A stretch of DNA of 64,000 nt from Mytilus californianus (GCF_021869535.1 NW_026262690.1:91603995-91667994), one strand, 5' to 3'; positions 33,366 through 45,051 are shown, counted from the first letter of the stretch. Translations and numbers: made by a program. The notes: generated by a model not told the origin, from the sequence alone.

Positions 33366-33463
33366 TTACAAGTCACAGGCACTTGTTTCTATCCATGGAG
33401 CTCCTAAATATACGTTGATCGTGGTTCTTCTTATGGATAGAAACAAGTGCCTGTGTTACAAGT
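33366..33463. mobile_element. hAT-like MITE with 8-bp target duplication
   Basis: The element at 33374-33455 (82 bp) has perfect 23-bp inverted ends beginning CACAGGCACTTGTTTC. It is flanked on both sides by TTACAAGT (33366-33373 and 33456-33463). An 8-bp duplication is typical of hAT transposition. The perfect arms point to a recent insertion. Confidence 0.88.
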
Positions 33464-33469
33464 TCATTT

Positions 33470-34900
33470 ATGCTGTGATTCCTGGTTTTAAAAAAATGGA
33501 ATCCAACTTTTGTTGATCAGAAATCATGTCCCCTGGAACAAACTGAAGTGAAAAAGTTCTTCAAAGTCTGGCAAAGATGTAAAGCTAGTAATATACATCA
33601 TTGGTCCCTTGCTGTAACACAAAATAAGGTTGATTTTCATCTCGGGCAAAAGTGACTAAAGCCCTTAAAATCCTAGCTTAAACCCTGATTAAAACTATAA
33701 CATTACAGAACCCAAATTGCACCAATTTTGCAAAAATAGCAGCGGAAATCTTAAAAGTTTTCTTAGATATTAAAAAATTTGTATTCTTATAACTTGCCAT
33801 TATGCACTTCTTTCAACAAAGCTTAATCATAAATGTATGCACAAAACTGTCAAATTATCCTGAGAAAAAAGTAAAATTTACAGAAACGTCACATGCGACA
33901 TCCACAAAAAGTCAACTTCTGAAAGTAACCAAGTAACATTTGTCCGAGGCATCTGTTTCTTACAATATGTACAAAAGGAAAAGTAAGCACTGACAAATGT
34001 GAAATGGTTCTAAAAATGTGGAAAAATTAAGCAAAACATCAGCATGATCAGTTGTTAGATTTTTACAGACATGACTGATGTGAATTTGAGCATGGATGCA
34101 ATTTAGGGGCTTCTCATTATAGAATTTTGGGTCATTTGGAGGTCTGTTCAAACCCATTTTTCTATGATTTAGTAAATGGATTCAAATACAATATTGTGGA
34201 AATATATAGAACATGTAATAAGAATATATCTACAAAATAAACACAGAATGGAAACTTTTGTCTAGATCTTAAATAAATGTACAATTTGGGTACGTGGCAT
34301 ATAATTAGGTATATACATGTACATATACATCATGTACTGTATATCACTCATACATATACTCACTAGTATATAAATCAATTTTAACTTCAGAACTTCTACG
34401 TGTATTTTTGTTTCTTTTATCATGTTTATGCAAATCCCGATGTATAAAGAAACTTTATAAAATTGATTAACGTTTTTTACAAGTATTTCATTGTTTTGAC
34501 TTAAGAATAAAAAAACCAACATTCTATTGAAGAAACAAATTTATATATTACATGTATTATCTTTTAATAGACTTTGGTATAGATTAAATACATGTTTTTA
34601 AGTTCCTTATCAAAAGCTTTTTACAGTGAACTAGAATTTTTCGTTAGATCTGGGGCGATGAAAAGAGTGTGTGGATTAAACAAAAATGTGGACTTATATA
34701 TACATGGCAAACACATTTTGTACTACATGTATGTCGTTTGGGTGACATTCATGTCTAAATTTTTTTTTAATGTCCTCCAAAACCATTGGACCAACCTCAA
34801 AAAAGGTATATCTTCTTTCCATTTCCACCAAAGTTATCAGATTTTACCCTTGAATGAAGATTTTTGATTTATTTTTTGTGTAATGTCTATTTAAAATACA
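33470..34900. other. Intergenic, no gene recognised
   Basis: AT-rich, no supported exon. The 91-codon open frame at 34592-34867 has no recognisable domain. Confidence 0.4.
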
Positions 34901-34939
34901 AATAGATACATTGTTTATGTGTAGTAAGAAACTATAAAC

Positions 34940-35660
34940 ACCATAGTGATCAGCAATACAAGACCTACAAATGGCCAATAATGCTTAAACCATTTAATGA
35001 CTCTCTCTCCTTATATGATATATTGCCCTTAAATGGTGATTGTTGACTAAATTTCAGTGTTTTTGCCTATATTGTAATCTCTCTTATAGTATACAAGATA
35101 GGTAGAAACTGAAAACAGAAAAAATTATCTGACAGCAATACAAAATTGCTAATACACAATGTACAGACTGATACCTAGGTTGTCAAATACTGGTCAATTG
35201 AAATTTGATAGCACAGACGAGACATTACTATAAAAAACAGTCCCTATCTGATCAATTACTTGGTAAATAGTAAAAGGACTGATAGTTGCTTATTTACTAC
35301 ATTGTACTAGTACAAAAATTCACAAATAATTACATGTAGTTAACAAGTCTTTGTCATTTGAATTGATGACTGGAGTCTCCTTATAGAGGTTATTGTCCTT
35401 AATGGATGATTTTTGCCTATAATGTACAGTTTAATATACAAGATCTACTTAATATCTGATACAACAGAAAACATTGAATGACTCCTCTTATATAGTAGTT
35501 GTAGCCCTTAAGTGAAGATTTTTTTTCCTATCATTTTAGTTTTATGCCTATTATAATGAAAACTTGAAGTACACAGCAAAAATAATCAATAAAAACTATA
35601 TGTTTTACAGTTGATGGATTCAGGTTCTTAGGGGTCTTATGTTGTCTCTCTCTCTCTCTC
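34940..35660. repeat. Degenerate array related to the 36-kb repeat
   Basis: Repeated phrases (CTCCTTATA-GAGGTTATTG, CCCTTAA-TG-TGATT, TTTGCCTAT, ACAAGATCTAC) match motifs inside the element at 36254-37375, but at low identity. A (TC)n run is at 35644-35661. Confidence 0.45.
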
Positions 35661-35679
35661 TTCCCATGTTATTTTTAAC

Positions 35680-37905
35680 TTACCTGACCTTAAGGGCCAA
35701 GTGAACTTTTCTCAGCACTTGGTGTCCGGCGCTGTCGTCTGTTAACTTTTACAAAAATCTTCTCCTCTGAAACTACTGGGCCAAATTTGACCAAACTTGG
35801 CCACAATCATCCTTGGGTATATAGTTTAAAAAATGTGCTCGATGACACTGTCTGCTAACCAAGATGGCCAACATGGCTAAAAATAAATCATAGGGTAAAA
35901 TGCAAGTTTTGTCTATTATTTTGAAAATCGCTATAAATAGAGAAAATCTGACAGGAGCAGAAATGTTAATAATGTTGAGCACTACCAAATGTCTGTTTAA
36001 GTCAAAACTGTCAGACGACTTCTTATAGGAGTTATTGCCCTTAAATGACAAATTTTACCATTCTTTTTCATTTTTGCCTATTACAATGTATCTTGAAAAT
36101 TATAAGTTAATTTATAATAGATAGAGATAAACTTTAAATTGCAAATATGATCAGCAAGACAAGTTCTTCAAATAAGTCCACATGGTCGAAATCGTCAGTC
36201 GACTCCTTGTTAGAGTTATTGCCCTCTTTGATGATGATTTTTACCAATTTTTTGCTCACCGTAGCCCGAAGGGCCCCATGTGAGCTTACGCCATCACTTG
36301 TCGTCCGTCCTCTGTCGTCGTAAACTATTTCAAAAATCTTCTCCTCTGAAACTTCTGGGCCAAATACCTTCAAACTTTAAATGTTCCTTAGGGTATCTAG
36401 TTTATAAATTGTATCCGAAGTTTTGATCCATCGACAAACATGGCCACCATGGCTAAAAATAGAACATAGGGGTCAAATGCAGTTTTTGGCTTATATCTTA
36501 AAAACTAAAGCTTTTAGAGCAAATCTGACATGGGGTAAATTTGTTCAATTGGTCAAGATATATCTGCCCTGAAATTTTCAGACGAATCGAACAACCCATT
36601 GTTGGGTTGCTGCCACTAAATTGGTAGTTTTAAGGAAATTTTGCAGTTTTTTGTTATCTTGAATATTATTATAGATAGATATAAACTGTAAACAGCAATA
36701 ATGTTCAGCAAAGTAAGATCTACAAAAAAGTTAGAAAGACCATAATTGTCAATTGACCCCTTAAGGAGTTATTGCCCTTTAAAGACAATTTTACACAATT
36801 TGTTCATCAAATTTGCTAACATTTAAAAATCTTCTCCTCTGAAACTACTGGGCCAATTACCGTCAAACTTTAACTAAATGTTCCTTAGGGTATCTTGTTT
36901 ATAATATGTATCTGAAGTTTTGATCCATTGACAAACATGGCCGCCATGGCTAAAAATAGAATGTAACGGTCAAATGCAGTTTTTGGCTTATATCTAAAAA
37001 ACTAAAGCTTTTAGAGCAAATCTGACATAGGTAAAATTGATAAATTGGTCAAGATCTATCGGCCCTGAAATTATCAGACGAATGGAACAACCCATTGTTG
37101 GGTTTCTGCCACCAAATTGGTAGTTTTAACAAAATTTTGCAGTTTTTTGTTATTATCTTGAATATTATTATAGATAGATATAAACAGTAAGCTGCAATAA
37201 TGTTCAGCAAAGTAAGATCTACAAAAAAGTTTATCTGACCAAAATTGTCAATTGACCCCTTAAGGAGTTATTGCCCTTTAAAGACAATTTTACACAATTT
37301 GTTCATCAAGTTTGCTAACATTTAAAAATCTTCTCCTCTGAAATACAGGTGAGCGATTCAGGCTCTTGAGAGCCTCTTGATTGCGTTTTTTGCCTTATAT
37401 CTTGAAAATTATAATAGATAGATAGAAACTTAAAATAAGCAAAAATGATCAGCAAGACAAGTTCTACAATTAAGACAAATAGAGGAAATTGTCTGATGAC
37501 TTCTTATTGGAGTTATTGCCCTTTAATGACGATTTTTTTCCGTTTAATTTGAATTTTGTCTTGTACATGTATGATAAAAATGATAAAAGATAAATAGACA
37601 CTTTCAATTATAAAATGATTAGCATGGCAAGATCTATTAACAAGTCATATTTTGCAGATATAGTTAGTAGACTGTCACTCTTTATAGGAGTGATTGCCCT
37701 GAAATGAGAATTTTTTTTACCCTCTTTTGTATTTTGAGCGAAAACTATAGAAGATAGAGAGAAACCAAACAGACTAAATGATCAGCAATACAAGATAACA
37801 CAACACCGATTTTTGTCATGAATTCTATTCTTGTCTACAATGTTGGAGAGTGTTCTCTGTTGAATATACACATAGACCAAGGTGAGCGACACAGGCTCTT
37901 TAGAG
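35680..37905 (+). mobile_element. Outer, older hairpin-headed element
   Basis: It begins near ACCTTAAGGGCCAAGTGAAC and ends GGTGAGC (37881-37887) plus a decayed hairpin AGGCTCT-TTAG-AGATTCT. The internal phrases match the inner element, which sits within it. Confidence 0.55.
36254..37375 (+). mobile_element. Inner GCTCACC element with ~495-bp tandem repeat
   Basis: The 5' hairpin is GCTCACC-gta-GCCC-gaa-GGGC-ccat-GTGAGC (36254-36285). The 3' end has GGTGAGC (37348-37354), then the perfect hairpin AGGCTCT-TG-AGAGCCT (37360-37375). Inside, CAAAAATCTTCTCCTCTGAA-type starts at 36332, 36825 and 37324 give periods of 493 and 499 bp, with highly similar copies. Confidence 0.72.
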
Positions 37906-38149
37906 ATTCTAGTTTAAATTATCCATTGTACATGTATGTTCTGTTATATTCTCTAATTTGTCTAATTGATGTACTGTCATGCTTTGTTATCATGCCCTTA
38001 ATTGGCTAAATTAAAATATTGTTCAATTTTGAAGTACATGTATGATTTCATCTTGCTTTATGAAAATGATAAAGTTATGATGTAATTACTAATAATCATG
38101 TTTAAATTTGTTATCATTTATGTTTTCAGACATATCAAGAAGAGGAACC

Positions 38150-39635
38150 ATGTTTCCTGTAAGCAGTACTAGTACTTGTATGAATATAGCAAACAGATTA
38201 ACCAAGCTAACATGTCTGACCTCAACATTCAGTCATAATAAATTATTCAGGTTTGTTTAGTTTCTGTAAAAAGTCACTATACTTTACACACTTAGCAATT
38301 CAAAGGAAGGAGAATTTAGTTGAACCCGGAGCCATCATTCTGAAATACTTCAGTTGTCCAGCCCATTTTTATGATTGAACTGAATTTTGGTTTATAATGA
38401 TTTATATGATAATAATTTAGTATGCTTTTTATTTTGCAAATTAAATTTATTTTGTCGTGCATGTATATGCACTATATTAAAAAAAGGGAGAGTGGGTTTA
38501 GTAATCAAAATTAGTTTAACCTGAACACTTGTTGAAGTTCCTGTCTAAAATCAGGAACCATGTCCATGGATGTCAATTTGTTTTGTCATTTAAGGAATTT
38601 GGTATATACTGAAGATCTTTGGTAGTATGTGTTAAATTAAATCACTAATTTTCTAGGCCTGGTACATTTTATAGAGTTTGAAATTGTAATCACAAGTCTG
38701 TTGTTGAAAGCCATTAGTGAACATGTATTTTTTACCTCTATAAGTCTTTTGATTTTTTTGTGTTTTGATAAATATACATGTAAGGGCAAAATATCCAGAT
38801 AGTATTACATCCAAAGACTAGACAGATTCTTAAAATTGGTACCAGTAAATAAAAGTACATAATAGTATTCTTTTATACTTTCTCATATAATTACTGTATT
38901 ACTAATCTCATTTGCACATTTGCTTCATAAAAAATTCTTTACTACTAATATAGATACATGTCATTAGACTTATCACAGGATTTGTACTTGCATGAGCAAC
39001 ATGACAGATGTCATTAGTAGAGCAGGATCTGCTTACCCTTCCCAAGCACCTGAGATCCATCCTAGTTTTTGGTGGGGTTTGTGTTGCTCGGTTTTTATTT
39101 TTCTATGTGGTTTGTATACTGTTGTTTGTTTTTTGTTTTTTTTCCCATGACATAGTCAGTTTATTTTCAAATTGAGTTTGAATATCCCTTTGGTATCTTT
39201 TGCCTCTCTTTTCTAATGAATGGCAACCTTTTTTTCTATTATAGTACATCACAGTGTCTAATGGAATTGAGACTTCGGTCCAGAGTAAGAGTCATAGATA
39301 ACAGTCCAATAGGAAAAGCCGCTGCAACAGCCGGAAAACCAGGAAAAATCATGCATATTTATAATGTAGCTGCAGTAGGAAGGATTGGCGACAAAGTCAT
39401 GATTAATATAATGGGACAGAAAAAGAAAGGTTATATTGTTGGCTGTAGACAGAAACAAAAAACAAATGTACCACGATTTGACACAAACAATGTAGTATTA
39501 GTAGAGGATAGCGGCACTCCAACAGGAACTAGGATAAGACATCCATTACCTTCTTGCTTGCGACATAAGAGATATGGAGAAAAGCATAGTGGAGAATTTA
39601 CTAAAATCTTATCTATTGCCACTAAGTTTGTATGA
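38150..39635 (+). CDS. MRPL14: Mitochondrial ribosomal protein L14 (uL14m)
   Basis: Exon 1 coding is 38150-38250 and exon 2 is 39245-39635, joined in phase 2 to give 163 residues. The protein is the uL14m subunit of the mitochondrial large ribosomal subunit, where it contacts rRNA at the subunit interface. The N-terminal ~40 residues are Ser/Thr-rich with Lys/Arg and no acidic residue, as expected for a mitochondrial presequence. The body shows RSRVRVIDNSPIG, GQKKKGYIVGC, FDTNNVVLVEDSGTPTGTRI and the C-terminal KILSIATKFV, the L14 signatures. Length is close to the mammalian protein. An AG acceptor at 38129 just before the ATG implies a non-coding 5' exon upstream. The second exon holds nearly the whole mature protein. 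Confidence 0.93.
38990..39215 (+). repeat. Dispersed repeat in the MRPL14 intron
   Basis: AGAGCAGGATCTGCTTACCC, CAAGCACCTGAGATCC and TTTTTGGTGGGGTTTGTGTT, followed by T-rich sequence. It is related to 4530-5250. Confidence 0.55.
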
Positions 39636-39693
39636 TTTGGTTGTAACACAAGTAGTATATCAATCAAATTGTGAATTATTTTGTCTTGCATGA

Positions 39694-39699
39694 ATAAAA
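39694..39699 (+). terminator. Polyadenylation signal of MRPL14
   Basis: AATAAA 59 bases after the TGA stop, followed by an A-run and a T-rich stretch. Confidence 0.65.
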
Positions 39700-40159
39700 A
39701 AAAATATTTTATTAACTGGCGATTAGGCTTATATCATTTTTGTCGAGTCTGCAACTTTTGTCGCGGAAAGCTCGACATAGGGATAGTGATCCAGAGGCAG
39801 CGGCGGTGGTGGCTGCGGCGTTAACTAACTTCTTAAAAGCTTAATATTTCAGAACGTAGAAGACCTGGATGCTTCATACTTTGTATATAGATGAAGTTTT
39901 CGTCTGTCATATGTCCATTGTCCTCGACCTCATTTTCATTGTTCAGTGACTACTTGAAAAAAAAAGTTCAGATTTTTTGTAATGTTAATTTCCCTCTTAT
40001 TATGAGTAATAGGATAACTATATTTGGTATGTGCGTACCTTGCAAGGTCCTCATGCCTGTCAGACAGTTTTCACTTGACCTCAACCTCATTTCATGGATC
40101 AGTGAACATGGTTAACATTTCGTGGTCAAGTCCATATCTGAGATACTATAAGCAATAGG

Positions 40160-40421
40160 AGGGGCCTCGGTGGCTGAGTGGTCTAAGTAGTTACTACTAT
40201 AATCACTAGCCAGTCAACACTGAAGTTGTGAGTTCGAACCCCGCTCGTGCGGCTGCACTCTACTCCAATCTTAAATGACTAGGATTGTCAGTTTTCCTAT
40301 CGAAGGTCGGTGGTTTTCTCCGGGCACTCCGGCTTCCTCCACCAATAAAAACTGGCCGCCACAAAAATAGCCCAAATGCGGTGCTTAAAAGTGGCGTTAA
40401 AACATCAAAAATCAAATCAAT
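40160..40421 (+). mobile_element. tRNA-derived SINE with 14-bp target duplication
   Basis: The polymerase III A box TGGCTGAGTGG (40171-40181) and B box AGTTCGAACCC (40231-40241) form a tRNA Ser/Leu-like head. They are followed by a conserved core (GAAGGTCGGTGGTTTTCTCC) and a short AATC-type tail. CTATAAGCAATAGG flanks both sides (40146-40159 and 40422-40435). The core resembles bivalve SINEs of the Meta-/V-domain groups; the exact group is not settled. Confidence 0.88.
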
Positions 40422-40975
40422 CTATAAGCAATAGGTCTACTATATTTGGTGTATGTAATGATTGTAAGGTGTACATGTCCAACAGGCAGGTGTCATCTGA
40501 CCTTGACCTCATTTTCTTGGTTCAGTGGTCATAGTTTAGTTTTTGTGTTTTGGTCTTTTTATACGACCGCAAAAAATTTTGCGGTCGTATATTGGTATGA
40601 CGTTGGCGTCGTCGTCGTTCGAAGACACATTGGTTTTCGCACTCTAACTTTAGTTTAAACGAATGGATCTCTTTGAAATTTTACCATAAGGTTCAATACC
40701 ACAAAAGGAAGGTTGGGATTGATTTTGGGGGTTATGGTACCAACAGTTAAGGAATTAGGGGCCAAAAAGGGGCCAAAAATAAGCATTTTCTAGTTTCCAG
40801 ACAATAACTGTGGAACGGTGTATGGATCTCTCTGAAATTATACTACAAGTTTCCATACTTCAAAGGGATGGTTAGGATTTGCTTTGGGGGGTTATGGCTC
40901 AAACCGTTTAGGAATAAGGGGCAAAAAAGGGGGAAAAACAAGGTTGTCCTGGTTAATGGACAAATACTTTAGTAC

Positions 40976-41166
40976 AAAACATAATTTAAAGCAGTGTAAG
41001 GGAGATAAATCAAATACATCATTGAAATTACCTCCCTTACACTGCTTTTAAATTATGTATAAAGTAATGGTTAATGAACAATTAAGATAATTTAAAACAG
41101 TGTAAGGGAGGTAATCCAAATACAACGTTTTGGTTACTTCCCTTACACTGCTTTTAAATTATGTTT
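40976..41166. mobile_element. Two tandem foldback hairpins
   Basis: At 40978-41058 and 41084-41164, AATTTAAA-GCAGTGTAAGGGAG pairs with its inverse across short loops. Two copies sit about 105 bp apart inside element A. They are either foldback MITEs or a duplicated hairpin unit. Confidence 0.65.
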
Positions 41167-41599
41167 AAAGAAATGCATATTTATAAAGGAAGACCAGTAA
41201 AAATGTTGCATCTTTTTTTTTTACAAAAAAATCCATATGAAAGATTTGACACAATATTTTAAATTCTATTAAAAAATAGATTAAGTTAGCACTATGGTAA
41301 ATTTAAATGGGTAATTATGGTTGCTAACTCCATTGGAAATTTGAATTGAGATTATAACCATATCTTGAGGGAAAGAATTTTTTTGGGGGAAAAAGGGGGG
41401 GGGGGGGGTAAAAAGAAATTGTGGGGGGTCAATTTTTTCTCATTTCAGATTTCAGAAATTAACACAATTATTCTTCAAATATTATTTTTTTTTCAAATTT
41501 CAAATATTGAAAAATTTCAAGAAGTAATCTTTAATTGCACAGTATGGCGCATTAGATTTGATTTGTAAAATCTTTGACCACATTTATTTATTTGTTATG

Positions 41600-42830
41600 C
41601 CGAATCTAACCGAGTATTTAGATTTTTAGTTTTGGGTCCAGTTTTCAAATTGGTTCACATTAAGGTCCAAAGGGTCCAAAATTAAACTTTGTTTGATTTT
41701 AACAAAAATTGAATATATGGGGTTCTTTGATATGCTGAATCTAAACATGTATTTAGATTTTTGATTTTTGGCCCAGTTTTCAAGTTTGTCCAAATTGGGT
41801 GTCCAAAATTAAAATTTGTTTGATTTCAACAAAAATTGAATATATGGGGTTCTTTGATATGCAGAATCTAACCATGTTATTAGATTTTTTATTTGTGGAC
41901 CCCGCTATCAAATTGGTTCATATTGAGGTCAAAAGGGTCCAAAATTAAACTTCGTTTGATTTCATCAAAAATTGAATTATTGGGGTTCTTTGATATGCCA
42001 AATCTAACCGTGTATTAAGATTTTTAATTTTGGGTCCTGTTTTTTAAACTGGTCTACATTAAGGTCCAAAGGGTCCAAAATTAAACTTAGTTTGATTTTA
42101 ACAAAAATTGCATTCTTGGGGTTCTTTGATATGCTGAATCTAAACATGTGTTTAGATTTTTGATTATGGGCCCAGTTTTCAAGTTGGTCCAAGTTGGGGT
42201 CCAAAATTAAACTTTGTTTGATTTCAACAAAATTGAATATACGGGGTTCTTTGATATGCTGAACTAAACATGTATTTAGATTTTAGATTTTTGACCCAGT
42301 TTTCAAGTTGGTCCAAAATTGGGGTCCAAAATTAAACTTTGTTTGATTTCAACAAAAATTGAATATATGGGGTTCTTTGATATGCTGAATCTAACCATGT
42401 ATTTAGATTTTTTATTTGTGGGCCCCGCTATCAAATTGGTTCATATTGAGGTCAAAAGGGTCCAAAATTAAACTTTTGTTTGATTTCATCAAAAATTGAA
42501 TTATTGGGGTTCTTTGATATTCCAAATCTAACCGTGTATTTAGATTTTTAATTTTGGGTCCCGTTTTTTAAATTGGTCTACATTAAGGTCCAAAGGGTCC
42601 AAAATTAAACTTAGTTTGATTTCATCAAAAATTGAATTATTGGGGTTCTTTGATATGCTGAATCTAAACATGTGTTTAGATTTTTGATTATGGGCCCAGT
42701 TTTCAAGTTTGTCCAAGTTTGGGTCCAAAATTAAACTTTTTTTGATTTCAACAAAAATTGAATATATGGGGTTCTTTGATATGCTGAATCTAACCATGTA
42801 TTTTGATTTTGGACATTGGACCATAATAGG
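41600..42830 (+). repeat. 126/136-bp tandem array with 525-bp higher order
   Basis: The anchor GGGGTTCTTTGATATG (or a close variant) starts at 41719, 41846, 41982, 42118, 42243, 42369, 42506, 42642 and 42768. Spacings are 127, 136, 136, 125, 126, 137, 136 and 126. The order short-long-long-short repeats, so four-unit blocks of 524-525 bp are duplicated. Confidence 0.85.
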
Positions 42831-43314
42831 TAAATTAAAAAAATTCAAGTTCTTAGACCACATTTTTTCTGTGTCAGAAACCTATGCTGTGTCAAATATT
42901 TAATCACAATCCAAATTCAGAGCTGTATCAAGCTTGAATGTATTGTCCATACTTGCCCCAACTGTTCAGGGTTCGACCTCTGCGGTCGTATCAAGCTGCG
43001 CCCAGCGAAGCATTTTTATTCTAATACTGTATTCAATAGGTCAACTGTATTTGGTGTATGGAAATATTTTAAGATGTTCATGTCAGTCTGGCAGGTTTTA
43101 TTTGACCTTGACCTCATTTTCACGGTTCATTGCTCAATGTTAAGTTTTTGTGTTTTGGTCTGTTTTTCTTATACTGTATGCAGTAGGTCAACTATATTTG
43201 TGGTATTGAAATATTTTACGATGTACATGTCAGTCTGGCATGCTTTATTTGACCTTGACCTCATTTTCACGGTTCATTGCTAAATGTTAAGTTTTTGAGT
43301 TTTGGTCTGTTTTT

Positions 43315-43936
43315 ATACGTCCGTTTACGGGACGTATTATGGTATACCGTTGTCCGTCTATCTGTCAGTCGTCAACATGTCGGACATTAACTCAAAAACG
43401 CTTTAACCAATTTGCATAAAACTTTGGTGAATTGCTTATATCTATTGAAGTAAGCTCCGTTTAGAATTTTATAAATTTTTCATTTATCATTTCTGAGTTA
43501 TGGGGTTTTATTCATTAAAAAAGGGGGAATTTTCCAGTTTTCGAACTATAACTCAAAAATGCTGTCAGCAATTCTCATGAAACTTTGGTGAATTGTTTAT
43601 ATCTATTGATGTAAGCTCCCTTTACATTTTCATAAATTTCTAATATGACATTGAGAATTAATTGAACTTTATTTGTTTATAGTCTGACAACAGATTTACT
43701 AAGTATTGCGCAACAGCACAGTGTATTGCACAACAGCAAGAAATCTTACTATAAATTCAATTCATATAACCAATTTCAAGTTCTTTGACTACATTTATTC
43801 AGAAACCTATAATATGTCAAATATTTAATAACAATCCAAATTCAGACCTGTATCAAGCTTGAATATTGTGTCCATTTTTGCCCCAACTGTTCAGGGTTGG
43901 ACTTCTGCGGGCGTATCCAGCTGCGCTCAGCGAAGC
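43315..43936 (+). mobile_element. Element B: TACGTCC hairpin element with element-A tail
   Basis: The 5' hairpin is ATACGTCC-gttta-CGGGACGTAT (43315-43337). The end is TGCGGGCGTAT (43906-43916) plus GCTGCGC-TCA-GCGAAGC (43920-43936). The head and middle differ from element A, but the last ~130 bp match A's 3' end. Two units of about 160 bp carry AACTTTGGTGAATTG. Confidence 0.68.
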
Positions 43937-44659
43937 AGTTTATTCTAATACTGTATGCAGTAGGTCAACTATATTTGGTGTATGGAAATATTTAATGATG
44001 GACATGTCAGTCTCGCAGGTTTTATTTGACCTTGACCTCATTTTCATGGTTCATTGCTTATGTTAAGTTTTTGTGTTTTGGTCTGTTTTTCTTAAACTTT
44101 AAGCAATAGGTCAACTATATTTGGTGTATGGAATGATTGTAAGGTGTATATATCTGTCTGGCAGGTATCATCTGACCTTCACCTCATTTTCATGGTTGAT
44201 AGGTCAATGTTCAGTTTTCCTGGTTAACTTTTTTTCTTGATACCTTAAGCAATAGGTCAACTATATTTGATGCATGGAATGATTTTAAGGTGTACATGTC
44301 TGTGTCTTGCAGGGTTCAAATGACCTTGACTTCATTTTCATGGTTCATTGGTCAGTATAGAATTTCCATGGTTTGTTCTGTTTCTTTTATACTATAGGCA
44401 ATAGGTCATCTATATTCTGTGTATGGAGGGATTGTATTAAAGGTGTACATGTATTTCCGGCTTGGTTTATCTGACCTTGACCTCATTTTCTTGGATCATA
44501 AATGTTAATGTGATACTTGTAGTAAAACTTTATATGTAGGACTATCAACATAAAATCAATGGTCAGTATAGTAGGCGAGACATTTCAGCGTGTGCACTCT
44601 TGTTTCTATTTGTCCATGTTAAGGATCATACTTTCTTTTTGATCTGAAAGTCTTATTTT

Positions 44660-45051
44660 TATGCCCCCTGCCGCCCCCCATAGCGGAGGGGGCATTCAGT
44701 GTCTTTTCGTCCCGGACATCTCCAAAATTGGTTTCTGTTTTCTAACTTTAGTTTGCCTCAACCAAATGTTATAAAACTTATAAACAATGCTTATTACCAC
44801 AAAACACAGATCAAGTTCGAAATTGGGTGACGTCACTTTTACCGTTCATGAGTTATGCCCCTTTATAAACATAAACATTTTTCGTTTCCGTTCTCTAACT
44901 TTAGTTTGCCTCAACTAAATGTTATGAAACTTATACACAATGCTTATAATCACAAACTGGTCTTAACGACGTGAATCATGCATCTGTATGTGGAAGTTGT
45001 CAATGACTCATGCATATTTACAAGCGGGGGCATTTGTGGCCAATAGACACA
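44660..45051 (+). mobile_element. Hairpin-headed element (TATGCCCCC), second full copy
   Basis: The 5' hairpin is TATGCCCCCTGCCGC...GCGGAGGGGGCAT (about 44660-44694). The 3' end is GGGGGCAT (45026-45033) and the hairpin TGTGGCC...GACACA (45035-45051). The inner TAACTTTAGTTTGCCTCAAC units match 24807-25208. Confidence 0.72.

Larger units (their letters stand above)
40560..43011 (+). mobile_element. Element A: TATACGACCGCA hairpin element
   Basis: It starts with a perfect palindrome, TATACGACCGCAAAA-aa-TTTTGCGGTCGTATA (40560-40591). It ends with TGCGGTCGTAT (42981-42991) and the hairpin GCTGCGC-CCA-GCGAAGC (42995-43011). It contains two small foldback elements and a tandem array. It is inserted into the ~146-bp minisatellite of the larger element. 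Confidence 0.75.
39741..44600 (+). mobile_element. Large hairpin-headed element with ~146-bp minisatellite
   Basis: The 5' hairpin is TGTCGAG...CTCGACA (39741-39777), followed by a GGCGGCGG-rich stretch and a tandem repeat of about 146 bp. Its unit carries AATAGGTCAACTATATTTGG and TGACCTTGACCTCATTTTCA. Units start near 40010, 40428, 43035, 43181, 43956, 44102, 44251 and 44397. The probable 3' end is GGCGAGACA near 44574. Two other elements and a SINE are inserted in it. Confidence 0.6.

Noticed and set aside
40171..40245. tRNA gene
   Set aside because: A and B boxes are present, but the cloverleaf is degenerate and the unit continues into a SINE core and tail.
42540..42863. Minus-strand frame with repeated FRFSISKNP peptides
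   Set aside because: Read-through of the 126/136-bp tandem array inside element A.
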